From Drosophila miranda (lineage: Eukaryota > Arthropoda > Insecta > Diptera > Drosophilidae), in the NCBI RefSeq assembly GCF_003369915.1, contig NC_046673.1:12384001-12448000 (forward strand): a stretch of DNA of 64,000 nucleotides, in the 5' to 3' direction. The notes beneath the pieces are model-generated. The model was not told the origin of the DNA. It saw only the letters and a program-made list of their open reading frames with translations, and made no database searches. Below, one piece after another: positions 13,189 through 23,166 of the stretch. Every line of letters begins with the position of its first letter. Position 1 is the first letter of the stretch. Both the position numbers and the translations under genes were made by a program.

Positions 13189-13320
13189 GTGTGTCGAAAA
13201 GTTGAATATCATCGCGTTTTGGTTTTACCATTTTGTAAAAAGGAGTATCAAAATCTCTCTCTCTCACTCTTTCTCTCTCTGAACCCTTTTCCACCTGATG
13301 AGCGAGCGAGCGAGCACCTA

Positions 13321-13957
13321 CTATTGCCGGCCCTGCTGCTGGGGTTGGGGGACATCTGACGGCGGCGCCCCCTCGCTGCGTGCTGGGGCACACAGCACGA
13401 TGGTCTCGTTGCGATTCATGTTGTTGTGATTGTTGTTCTGCGAGCGCTGGGGCTGCCAATTGTTGTCAAGGTCCTCGTCGAGTTGTATTTTGGCCCTTTG
13501 GTAGTTCTCCATTTCGGTGGCATACTTGGCGCTGGTGATGCCCAGCAAGGAGGCCAGGCCACCGCCCACATAGTCGATGCCGGCTAAGAATTTATTTCCC
13601 ACGCGGCTGGCCTTGTAGCGTAGGCGCGGCCCCAACGCCATTTCGCGCTGCAAAGGCAACAAAACACATGAGAAATGAGTCACGTTAGTCGGAGGGTGGC
13701 AACATATAGAGGATTAGAGCAATAGAATGACGCACCTCGTCCAACTGGACATTGTAGCACTTATCGGGGACGTCCGCCTCTGTCTCGCTATCGCTGGATG
13801 AGGAGAGCTCCTCCATGACTCCGTCGCTGAAGTACAGCATGCGTCGATTCGATTGCAGTTCAAGGGCGGAGACATTATCGGTCTCGCTGATGCCGCCACC
13901 ACCGCCGCCGCCGCCGCCGCTTCCGGCGCTGAAGCCATTTGCTGAAGCCACCGACAT
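13321..13957 (-). CDS. FAM177-family protein
   Basis: Two exons on the minus strand (13957-13736 and 13647-13321) join in frame after LDE to give 182 residues. The conserved FAM177 core is clear: an early RRMLYFSDGVMEELSSSDSE-like segment (basic, then FxDGxMEE, then acidic), followed in exon 2 by the hydrophobic signature FLAGIDYVGGGLASLLGIT and SAKYATEMENYQRAK. This corresponds to the vertebrate segment in FAM177A1 that reads roughly FLGEKIASVLGISTPKYQ. The N terminus has a poly-Gly run (CCG repeats at about 13898-13920) and the C terminus is Asn/Gln-rich and probably disordered. The molecular role of this family is poorly known, so none is assigned. The gene is tail to tail with fz4 and head to head with the HMG-box gene. 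Confidence 0.85.
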
Positions 13958-14342
13958 TCTAATATTTAATCCTTATTCTAGTCCCAAAGTCACTTAAAAC
14001 AGTTGATGATGATAGTGATGAATACTTAGTGCTTTGAATGTCGCGCACGGAGTGAGTTTTTGTGTGTGATGTCCGTTTGGATTTGAACACGGGGGCGACA
14101 GCCGCTGGTTTTGGTCATGAAAACACGTTAAAGTCGCTTCACCAAATACAGCGAGGGGGGAAATGATGTCCTTGGGTTCGGGGCCGGCGACTCACAATCG
14201 CCTTGCATCGCGTGCCGTAGAACATTCTCAGTGGTTTGCAAATCAATAAAATAAATGCCGCTCTCTACTGCTGCTGCTTCTTCTTCCCTGTTGGTGGCTG
14301 GCCTCCTCCCACCCCTTACACACAAACAAATCAACAGTAAGG

Positions 14343-14353
14343 CAGTGTGACCA
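14343..14353 (-). promoter_or_regulatory. Motif 1 core promoter element of the FAM177 gene
   Basis: Read on the minus strand the sequence is TGGTCACACTG, an exact match to the Drosophila housekeeping motif 1 (YGGTCACACTR, bound by M1BP). It lies about 390 bp upstream of the FAM177 start codon. A partial motif 6 core (CGGTATTTT on the minus strand, near 14371-14379) sits about 20 bp further upstream, the usual motif 6 to motif 1 order. Confidence 0.65.
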
Positions 14354-14604
14354 AGGGCTGTGAAGCGTTAAAATACCGCTTGACCAGCGCGTACAATAAA
14401 CATAGTATCAGCTAGAAATCTCCTACAAATACAATGAATAACAACAATTTCGTATACAACTCGTGGGCCAAAAAATAAGCATGCAACAAGTATCCAAACA
14501 TTCTATATTTCGCAATTAGTTAATTTGATTTTCTGATAGCAGCGGACCCATCCATTTTGTTTTTCATACTGCGTCGAGGCGATGCTGCGCCCTGGTTACA
14601 CCAA

Positions 14605-14610
14605 GCAGCT
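14605..14610. promoter_or_regulatory. CAGCTG E-box near the start of the HMG-box gene
   Basis: CAGCTG followed by ATTT lies about 95 bp upstream of the HMG-box start codon and resembles Drosophila core promoter motif 5 (CAGCTGWW). It is a short motif and could be chance. The two divergent genes share only about 740 bp between start codons, so a compact bidirectional promoter region is likely. Confidence 0.35.
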
Positions 14611-14700
14611 GATTTCTGTCTTGTTCTTCACCCCCCATTTTAGTCTACAAAAAAAAAAAACAATTGCTTCCGTTGTGGGGCAGCAAAGTTGCGTCCAATT

Positions 14701-16130
14701 ATGGAGTCGCCTACATTTTATCAAGTAGCCAAGGGTAGCGTATTCAAACCGAATCCCATCAAGTGCCGTCATTGAAGGTCTGCCTCATTAGATTTTCAGG
14801 TCACAGGCATCTCGAGGAGTGGACGCGTACGCAAAAAGTCGTCGAAACTGTTAGACTTCGAATCACCGGAGGAGGTTGAGAAGAAGGCAAGACGCGGCCA
14901 GGGAAGGCCGCCAGCCCGGTATCCAGGTCGAGGGCGCCCACCGAACGCCCTGAGGGAACGCGAGGCAGAACTGGAGCGGGTACTCGAGAGTGAAATGCTC
15001 TTTGATGATCACAATCTATCCGATACAGAATTACACATACCCGCCCCGACAATGGGCATCGTGCTGATGAACTCCGACGACGAGCTGGACAACCTGGTGC
15101 AGGATCTGGTCGACAGCGTCGAAGCTGAGGCCAGCAATAACGATTCCACCATGCGCCAGAGTCTCTACATGCGCGAGAAGACCAACAATCGCAAGATACT
15201 CAAGGCTGGCAAAGTGGTCACCGGGAAGCCGTATCGCAAGGACAAGGGCAAGACGCGTTACACAGCCTACAGCCTGTGGGCGCGAGAGATTCGCAAGCGG
15301 GACTTCCAGGATCTGGGTAAGTGCTCAAAGCCTTATTGGGGGGCATTGAAGTAAATAAATCCTCCGAATCAAACTTTTGTATGTATCCCTTAGACTTTTC
15401 CAATGCCGCCAGACGACTAAGCGAGCTGTGGGCGAATGTTTCGAACAGGGAGAAGATTGCCTGGCGACGGAAGGCAAAGGTCCAGTCCACAAAGGCCCGG
15501 GCACGCGAGAAGAACGGTCTTCCGCCCCTGCCCACAGCCAACAATGGGAGCACTGTCGCCCCAGAGGCGCCAGTTCCCGAGGGGAACTTCGTAAACCGTG
15601 CAACGACAAGCCGCACCAGGAAACTGGCCGCCGATCGACTGGAGTCAGCGACTACTGCGCCATCAACTCCGACATCGACAGCGACAGTGACTAGTGGACC
15701 GAGGCGCAACACAACCCGCAGCTGCAGAGGCCGTCTGCCATCGGCTACCATAAGATCTTCGCCAGGGAAAAAGCCACCGGCATTGCTGCACTCGCCGTCG
15801 GACACAGAGCTGTCGCCGGGAACGGGCACGGAGAGCCAGCGCGAATATCAGCTGCCGTCGGAGAAATCCAATATCGGGGCCATCGACGCAGCGGCCCACT
15901 TAAAGCTGCTCGGCGAGAGCCTCACGGTGATCGGGGAGCGTCTCAAGAAGCACAACGGACACGTGGCCCTCTCGGGCAGCCTCTCCGTGCTGCTGGACAG
16001 CCTGCTCTGCTCCATGGGACCGCTCCTCTGCATGACCACGCAGATACCGGGCCTGGAGAACAAGCCTCAGCTGCGTAACAATCTGGCCAACACGCTGGAC
16101 AACATTGCATACGTGATGCCAGGACTCTGA
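14701..16130 (+). CDS. HMG-box protein, HMGXB4-like
   Basis: Three exons (14701-14734, 14807-15316, 15394-16130) give 426 residues. The first exon is only 34 nt and starts MESPTFYQVAK. Exon 2 must begin at the second of two nearby AGs (after GTCACAG), because use of the first AG would shift the frame. Residues about 30-75 are basic (GRVRKKSSKLLDFE, then an RGQGRPP stretch like an AT hook). An HMG box spans about residues 160-225 (KTRYTAYSLWAREIRKR, then SELWANVSNREKIAWRRKAK), split by intron 2. The last 80 residues, including GSLSVLLDSLL and NTLDNIAYVMPGL, match what I remember of the C terminus of vertebrate HMGXB4, a nuclear chromatin-associated protein. In D. melanogaster I believe this is CG4617, but I am not certain. 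A polyadenylation signal lies at 16582. Confidence 0.87.
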
Positions 16131-16581
16131 ATGCAACACAAAAGCACACACACACAATACACACAGTACACTTCCAGCCAACCAATCTTCCACATGGCCA
16201 ACAGAGCGACAAGAATGGAAGCGGGGAGATCTGTATCATCATGGACTGAGCTTCGAGGGAGTGGCAAACGGCAAAGTGTACACATATTTATGTAAATTAA
16301 GTATTAGGTGATTATTTTAGGCTACAACGATTAAAGTGGAATATGTCATGGAATTCTCTCCTCCTTCGCTTCTCTTAATGCCTCCTAATGCCCCTTACTA
16401 CGCGAAGGGAATATTCCAGATTAAATCCAATCCCAACAAAAAATGTAGTGGAAAACCTTCCCAAACATTTGATACTCGATAGAACATCTCATAGAACAAA
16501 GAAAGTGTATCTAAGTTATATTTGATTGCTTCTTCAGATTCGGTGTGCTAAGCAGATTGGACTGCGATCCTTGATAACCTC

Positions 16582-16587
16582 AATAAA
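16582..16587 (+). promoter_or_regulatory. Polyadenylation signal of the HMG-box gene
   Basis: AATAAA lies 452 bp after the stop codon, followed by a T/G-rich stretch. It is the best candidate for the 3' end of the HMGXB4-like gene. Confidence 0.45.
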
Positions 16588-16884
16588 TCAATTTGTCCTA
16601 ATTTGAAGAACGAATGGCTTAATATTTAATGATCTAATACAGAGGGCACCCCTTTTTCTAGCTGGTATCGGCTTTCGGAAAAAATGTGAGCACCGCTAGT
16701 ACACATTCCAGAATATAGACATATGTACCTATATTTATTGCATAAAAAACGAGTTGAGTCGAATTTGAAAATATAAAATATAATTTCAAAGTATAGATGA
16801 AACAGTAGAGTGCAACATAATTTTCGACTACTTTCATCTCATACAGATGCATATACTCATAACCTGGGGATCATCTTCCCATAG

Positions 16885-17330
16885 AAACCTCTGTAGATCT
16901 CAACACTTTGGCATCAGCAGACGACCGACCACATGCTCTTGTTTTGCCTGCATCTCGTTATTACACACACCCAGAATCAGTATTCCAGGATTTACTGCGC
17001 AGGTTTATATAAAATAGGCTTGGATATGAAAGACTTCAATAAAATAGTAAAGGAGAGGAATCTCTGCACCTAAGAGATATGTATATCCATAGGTAGAATG
17101 GACAGAATTCAATTGATAGATGGGATGTCATAAAATAGAATATTTTAGGATATTATGGAAGACTTTTAATAGTTTTTTTAATGGCGGAACGGGATATAGT
17201 AGCAAATAATATATATTCTGTAGACACAAAACAGCATCATTATTTGGAGTGTGTAATGTGTCAGCCTATGCTTTTAACCTGCAGGCCCATAAACTTATTG
17301 TCCAGCCACATAGCCGACACCTCAGCCAAA
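16885..17330. repeat. Dispersed repeat, copy 2 (segments A then B)
   Basis: Segment A (about 16885-16987) shares GATCTCAACAC, GGCATCAG and ACGACCGACCACATGCTCTT with 666-780. Segment B (about 17140-17305) shares TTATGGAAGACTTT, ACAGCATCAT, GGAGTGTG and GGCCCATA with 191-265. The order is reversed relative to copy 1, while each segment keeps its orientation. The 122-codon open frame across 17181-17549 runs into simple repeats and is not credible as a gene. Confidence 0.7.
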
Positions 17331-17544
17331 CTTATGTCCAAATATCCCCTCATATACACCCCAATCCCCAACTCAAATGACATTTCCCAACTCCTGAAAC
17401 AAATCCCCCAATCCAATCCAACAGACCACTCTCTTCTACTAATTCTTCTCCCCAAAAACCTAAATAGCCTTAATAGAAGACATACGACGCATAATATACA
17501 CTTTCCCTACTCCCTCGCCCCTCAAAGAACGTCAACATTTAATA

Positions 17545-17815
17545 TTTAACATTTAATAAGAATCAAAAATATTAATTATTCAATAAAAATCAAGAATAAT
17601 AATTATTCAATAAAAAACAAGAATAATAATTATAATAATAATTATTCAATAAAAATCAAAAATAATAATTAATCAATAAAATTCAAGCATAATAATTGTA
17701 TTAATAATTATTCAATAAAAATAAAAATAATAAATATTCAATAAAAATCAAGAATAATTATTATACAATAAAAATCAATAACAAAATCAATAAAAATCAA
17801 GAAGTGTGGATACCA
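17545..17815. repeat. AT-rich tandem array with a 24-26 bp unit
   Basis: About eight to ten diverged copies of a unit close to TTATTCAATAAAAATCAAGA plus AATAA lie head to tail. Units vary by small insertions of AATAAT. The array ends abruptly where the next dispersed repeat begins (GTGTGGATACCAAATTTGG), so it may belong to the same mobile-element-derived block. Confidence 0.75.
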
Positions 17816-18480
17816 AATTTGGTCACTCTAGCCTTAATAGTCTCTGCGATTTGTGGATGCCCCAGATTTTCGTCCTTTGCGAAGGCGGAAGGGGGTGTGT
17901 CGAAATTTTGAAACTAACTTGTCAAGCTCCGATATAACAGGAGTGTGGATACCAAATTTGGTTGATCTAGCTCTTATAGTCTCTGAGATCCTTGAACTCA
18001 CATTTTGAAATAGGCAAAGCCCACAATGAAACCTGTGTGTTAGAGAAAGACAGAGCGAGAGAAAATTAGATTGTTTCCTTGATTCTGGCTATAATAATAA
18101 TACGATCTGGTTCAGATTTTACATTCTAGAAGATATAGTCATCCTCTACGATTCGGCGTTTACTGTTTTCTCGTATCTTTGAAATTGTGGATGCCACAGA
18201 TTTTCGCCTTTTGTGCGGCGGTAGTGGGCGGTGCAAAGTCTTGAAATATACTTTTAACAGTGACATATCACAGAAGTCCGGATATAAAATGTGGTTGCTC
18301 TAGCTCTTGTAGTCTTTGAGCACTAGGCACTGATAGGAACGGACAGACAGACGGACGGACAGACGGACAGACAGACAGGGCTCATTGGCTCGGCTATTGA
18401 TGCTGATCAAGAATATATATACTTTATGGGGTCGGAAACGATTCCTTCTGGACGTTACACACATCCATTTTCTCATTTTG
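17811..18480. repeat. Dispersed repeat with internal tandem duplication
   Basis: The sequence GTGGATACCAAATTTGG followed by CTCTAGC..TATAGTCTCTG appears at about 17815 and 17942 and in a weaker form at about 18275. A second pair (GTGGATGCC..CAGATTTTCG) occurs at about 17852 and 18187. The block closes with a GACGGACAGACGGACAGACA run (18350-18376) and the string AAGAATATATATACTTTATG, which I associate with an abundant repeat family in obscura-group genomes. The exact family needs a repeat-library comparison. Confidence 0.65.
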
Positions 18481-18669
18481 AGTAACGGGTATATATATAT
18501 ATAAATATATAACCAAAACTGTAAATATCCTTCCCACCATCTCTGTACATATGTACATAATCTGAATGATTCACCCAGTGAGCTTAAGGCCTCAGTAGCT
18601 ATAGCTCCATCTCATGTCAATATTTAACTTTAACTATTTATTATCATTCTATAATAATACTTATAATAT

Positions 18670-18740
18670 TCTGTAAACGCAAAACAGCATCATCATTTGG
18701 AGTGTGGGATGTCTTTATTCGCCAGGCCCATATACTTGAA
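18670..18740. repeat. Dispersed repeat, copy 3 (segment B only)
   Basis: This third copy of segment B contains AAAACAGCATCATCATTTGG, GTGTGGGATGTCTTTATTCG and GGCCCATATACTTG, and is the closest match to copy 1. It starts after an AT-rich stretch that resembles the lead-in to copy 2. Confidence 0.65.
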
Positions 18741-18934
18741 TCAATTTTCTACATATGTAAATGGCTAATTTTAAGTACTCTATTTTATTTGATTATGTGT
18801 AAAATAAGGTTTAAACAAAAAAGGTGAAAGCATAAAACGTATGTGAGCATAAAATGATACGACATTTAAACACTTGTTTATATTTCCTTTAATTAATATT
18901 ACACTTATGTTTTCCAAGTTGATTTGAAACATTA

Positions 18935-20035
18935 CTAATGAATTTTCTCTGATTGACATGATTTAGACCTATTTATGCATTTGATTAGTTTCCTGTATAT
19001 CTCGATCCCGACACCTCTTCTTGGTATCTGTAAGAGCACCAAAAACTGCAAAATTTCGATGCGATATCTTTAAAACAGAGACAAACAGAGACTGACTAGT
19101 TTCTTCATTAATTTGAGCCTGGGATGACACAAATTTCTTCAATTCAGTAATCTCCTTTTTCCCAGGCTATGCAGATTGTAGTATGGAATTTTAGGGCAAC
19201 TTTTGCGATACAAATCGCTCCACGAAGAGAGGATATTCCAAGACATACTCCAGCAAATTGCGAGCAGCCAAGGCCAACCAAAGTCCAAAGAGTAACGTTT
19301 ATTATACATATATGGATTGTTTTGTTATTGCCAATAAAATAGCCAATTTACAAATATTAAATTGTCAAAATTTCATTATTCAGCCCAAAGCTATTATGCT
19401 ATTATTTTATGCTCATCAGCTGGTTTTTGGATGCCGTGTGTGTCCGGGCTTCACATCTATCAAAAAATCCCACTATTCTCCTGGGATGAATCTTGTATAT
19501 CTCATGGTACATTTTAACAATTTCATCAATCTATTAAATTTCATTTTCAAAAGTATATTTAAGAAGAAAGGGTATAGAAACTTCCATACGCAGGTTTTTT
19601 TAATTTTCGCTCACAAATCGTTTTTACGGGTATCATTTATTCCAATAGATTGCACTTAAATCCTTTTCGATCATTCACTTTCAAACAATTTCTTTTTGGC
19701 GCGCCACTCGTATCCAGTCGATAACCGAACTTGACGCGGCTCTCTTTGAACCGGTTGAAAGCCACATTCCATACACAATATTGCGGGCAACACTTATTTT
19801 CATACCCTAGGCAAAAGGATATTATAGAATTGCGGAAATGTTTGTTATTCCAGTCTCTAATTAATGCAGAAACTAGTCAGTCTCTGTTTTAAAGCTATAA
19901 CAACGATATTTTAAAGATTATTGTCTTCTTACAGAGACCAAGAATATCTATCGGGATCGGAATATACATATGTATTTACAAGGCACTGATCATATGCATG
20001 AATATGTCTAAAACATATCAATTTAAGAAAAGGTC
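18935..20035. mobile_element. Foldback-type element with long inverted arms
   Basis: The left arm (about 18935-19180) and right arm (about 19795-20035) are inverted copies of each other. Matching pieces include TTTAGAC-TAT-TATGCAT, CGATCCCGA, CTTGGT-TCTGTAAGA, AAAACAGAGAC, GACTGACTAGTTTCT-CATTAATT and TCCTTTT-CC-AGG-TATG, each found forward on the left and reverse-complemented on the right. The arms are imperfect, so the insertion is not very recent. The 620-bp centre holds an open frame of 133 codons (19258-19659) that I do not recognise and that could be chance. No target-site duplication could be fixed by eye. Confidence 0.7.
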
Positions 20036-20119
20036 TTTATTAATTACGTTTTATCTTCATATTAAATTAACGAAATAGGGTATACAAAGCCCTATACTAC
20101 GGCTAACTCGCAGCATGTT

Positions 20120-20500
20120 TTCAAATACCAGCGACTGTTTTTTTTTAACTATTTTGTTTAAACCTTGTTTTAGTCAAAATAAAATAAAAGCAAGCATTTA
20201 GAATAAGCCAGTTCAGTAGAAAATTGATTCGTCAATCGTATATAACTATATGGGCATGGCTGAAAATTCTAGCTAGCTAGTAATATTTAACGGAATATAA
20301 AAATTGAACGACAATCCTCTTTCGCTTTTTCTTACCATTTTCGATATAACCTTTTTTACGCAAAATGCAATAAAAGCCAGTATTTAAAATAAGCACACAT
20401 CAATTAGAAAATAGGTTAATTAATTGGATAAAATAATGTAGGCATGGCTAAATGTTCTTTCTAGCTAATAATATTCGACGGAATATCAAAATCGAGGAAT
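20120..20500 (+). repeat. Two diverged direct copies of a unit of about 190 bp
   Basis: The first unit (about 20138-20305) and the second (about 20325-20497) share, in order, TAACCTT-TTTTA, AAAATAAAA-GC-AG-ATTTA, AATAAGC, TAGAAAAT, GGGCATGGCT or GGCATGGCT, TTCTAGCTA and AATATT-ACGGAATAT-AAAAT. The second unit ends about 70 bp before the HINFP promoter motifs. It probably belongs to an old mobile-element array. Confidence 0.65.
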
Positions 20501-20564
20501 ATGTATAGTAGAACTTAAGTTCGTCAGTATATTTATGGTAAATTTTTAAAATATGATGGTATAT

Positions 20565-20611
20565 TTTGGTATATTTCTGAGGCTCGGACGGTATAGGCCG
20601 CGGTCACACTG
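20565..20611 (+). promoter_or_regulatory. Hinfp: Core promoter of Hinfp: motif 6 plus motif 1
   Basis: TTTGGTATATTT (20565-20576) matches motif 6 (KTYRGTATWTTT), and CGGTCACACTG (20601-20611) matches motif 1 (YGGTCACACTR). The ordered pair is a well-known TATA-less housekeeping promoter type in Drosophila. The Hinfp start codon follows 131 bp downstream, which leaves a short unspliced leader. Confidence 0.75.
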
Positions 20612-20741
20612 GCGTGAAAATTGATAAGATTGGCTCGAAATAATTTGATTGCTATCACATTAAGCAACCCCGAAGCCGTGGCCATCGAAACCACACCCAG
20701 AGCCTGCCGCGGACGAGTTCACAAAGATTCCCTGCTTCACG

Positions 20742-22260
20742 ATGAGCCACCAGCCGGCGAGCAAAAGAAAGAAGCTCGTCGAACTGCCACTGTGCTGCGG
20801 CTGGCGGGACTGCCAGGAGATCTGCAATGGCGAATGGAACCTGAACACCCACATAGCCGAGCACCTACAGACTTATGCCGCCGAGCAGAACGATGATCAT
20901 GCCTGCAGATGGAACGATTGCGTCTTCCGGACGAACTGTCCCGTGGAGTTTGAGCGTCACGCGTACTATCACGGCTACTACAGCCAACTGCTGCTCCAGG
21001 GCAAGCTCGAGTGCGACCAGCATCCGGAGATACCCACCTGCTGTGGCCCCGCCCGCATGGAGGACAAGCTGCCAGATCTCAAGCAGAACTTTCACTGCGG
21101 CTGGATGGACTGCAAGCGCGAGTTCATCTCGATTGTGGAGTTCCAGGACCACATCGTCAAGCACGCTCTCTTCGAGTACGACATCCAAAAGACGCCCGAC
21201 GATGAGCGGCCCAAGACGCAGTGCAACTGGAATCTCTGCCACAAGCAGATGGACAACAAGTATCGCCTCATCGAGCACATCAGCACCCATTCGAACAAAA
21301 AGCTCGTGGCCTGTTTTCACTGCGGCGAGGTTTTTCGCACCAAGACTACGCTTTTCGATCACTTGCGTCGCCAGCCGGATAACAACAGTGAGTCCCACCC
21401 CCGATTCCACTGTTCTGTATCGCTGTACCGCTGTCAAGCCATTGCTAATTCAATGCTTTCCTTCTTCCTTCCAGCGAACAGTTTTCAGTGCGCCCAGTGC
21501 TTCAAGTTCTTCGCAACACAGAAGCTGCTCCGGAGCCATGTGCTGCGGCACATCAATGGCTTCAAGTGCACCATGTGCGACATGACGTGCAGCTCGGCCA
21601 GCGGCCTGACCACTCACATCCGGTACCGTCACCTGAAGGACAAGCCCCTGAAGTGTAACGAGTGCGAGAAGCGATGCGTGCGCGAGTCGGATCTGGTCAA
21701 GCATGTGGAGATCGTACACAACAAGACGGTGCACCAGTGCGAGCACCCAGACTGCCAGTACTCGGTGCGGACATACGCACAGATGCGGAGGGTAAGCAAA
21801 TGCACGCGTTTTTCGTGGCTTCCCCTCATTCTCACGATCTGTCTCGCTCTTCCATTTGCAGCACTTCCTGGAGGTGCATGGCAACAATCCCATTCTGTAT
21901 GCCTGCCATTGCTGCGAACGGTTCTTCAAGAGCGGCAAATCGCTGTCAACGCATTTAATGCAGAAGCACGGCTTCCTTCTGCCATCTGGCCACAAGCGCT
22001 TCACATATCGCGTGGACGAGAACGGCTTCTATCGGCTGGAGACGACGCGCCTCGAGAGTATGGAGGTTACCGAACAGATCCTCTCACCGCAGTCGCATTT
22101 CGGCATCCATGACGTGAAGCCGTCGACGGGCAGCTGCTACGAGATTGTGGACCCAACGAACACCGAGTTCGGTCGCATCATTGTTTCCAACGATCCGGAC
22201 GAAGCCCAACTAGTGGGCGAGGTGATCATATCGCTCCCGACCCTCACTGACGAGCTTTGA
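20742..22260 (+). CDS. Hinfp: Histone H4 transcription factor HINFP (C2H2 zinc fingers)
   Basis: Three exons (20742-21387, 21475-21791, 21862-22260) join to 453 residues. I count ten zinc-finger units, several of the unusual HINFP kind with a Trp and extra residues between the cysteines (CCGWRDC, CRWNDC, CGWMDC, CNWNLC, CEHPDC). Finger 5 (CFHCGEVF..HLRRQ) lacks a visible second histidine. The segment after the last finger (LMQKHGF, then YRVDENGFYRLETTRLESME) matches the conserved tail that follows the fingers in vertebrate HINFP, where the text reads roughly KEHEDGYMRLQLVRYESVE. HINFP binds histone H4 gene promoters and acts in the nucleus in S-phase histone expression. The start chosen is the ATG giving MSHQPASKRKK, the first in frame after the motif 1 promoter. 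Confidence 0.88.
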
Positions 22261-22674
22261 GGCCCCAAAAACACTACAAAACAATTTGAAAAACTCATCA
22301 TGCTATGCAAGGGCTGTTCTCATCTCCATTGTCATACCCATAGATTACTAAGGATGCTATTTCTACTCATGCCACTCAATGCACGTTTTTAGTCCTAAGT
22401 TCAATGTCAAGTGTCCCCTCCAAGCGTTCAGAGAAATCCAATCTCTGATTTGTATTAACCGTCTCTCTGATCTCGTGCCCTGGCACAAAACCACAAACTC
22501 AAATCCATGTAAATCCTAGCCACAGATATTCCAGCAAAGGATGCATGTCCTTGATCGTCTCCCATTATGCCATGTCCATTGCTGGAGGAGTCTGTGCGTC
22601 TGCATGCCTGTGCTTATTCTGATTAAGATTCCCAGCTTAACTCACATTTCAATCGATTCAGCGTACATTTAACT

Positions 22675-22680
22675 TTTATT
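22675..22680 (-). promoter_or_regulatory. Possible distal polyadenylation signal of RpL36
   Basis: AATAAA on the minus strand lies about 490 bp beyond the RpL36 stop. It is far downstream for a ribosomal protein gene, so a nearer, non-canonical site may be used instead. The 900 bp between the stop codons of Hinfp and RpL36 otherwise contain nothing I can identify. Confidence 0.25.
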
Positions 22681-23166
22681 CTGAACCATTTCCGAATGTC
22701 TTCAGTGGCGTTGCTTTACGTCTTTACGGATTAAGCTATGCATAAAAAACCAATCAAATTATATCAAGCCAAGGATAAAACAAGGCCAAATACAACTTTT
22801 GAGACTTGCGGGAAAGACAGCGGTTGCTTCCGACTAGGGGGAATGAGCGGAATACCTTGAGAGCCTAGTCCCACCAATAGCAGGCAGGTCTCTCATCGCA
22901 CAACAGGCAGACTCTAGTCCCAACGTTGGATTTGTTCTTTTTCTGGCACCTTTTTCTACTTTTTTTTTTTGGTTGAAAGTACCTTTGTGAGGTTATGTGA
23001 AATCACTTGAAAAAAATTAAACACATCGTTTTGTTGTACGGTTTTTATATGGTTTTTTTAATATTGGGAACCTCTTAGACGATTCCATCTTCAAATAGAA
23101 TATTGTAGGTTTGCTCATGTCACGAAAACAAAAAAAAACACATCGCGGGACGCGTTCCTTTGGAGT

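Noticed and set aside
15218..15829. 203-codon minus-strand open frame over the HMG-box gene
   Set aside because: Antisense shadow of the HMGXB4-like coding sequence.
19258..19659. 133-codon open frame inside the foldback element as a transposase
   Set aside because: No catalytic motif or similarity I can recognise; AT-rich chance frame is as likely.
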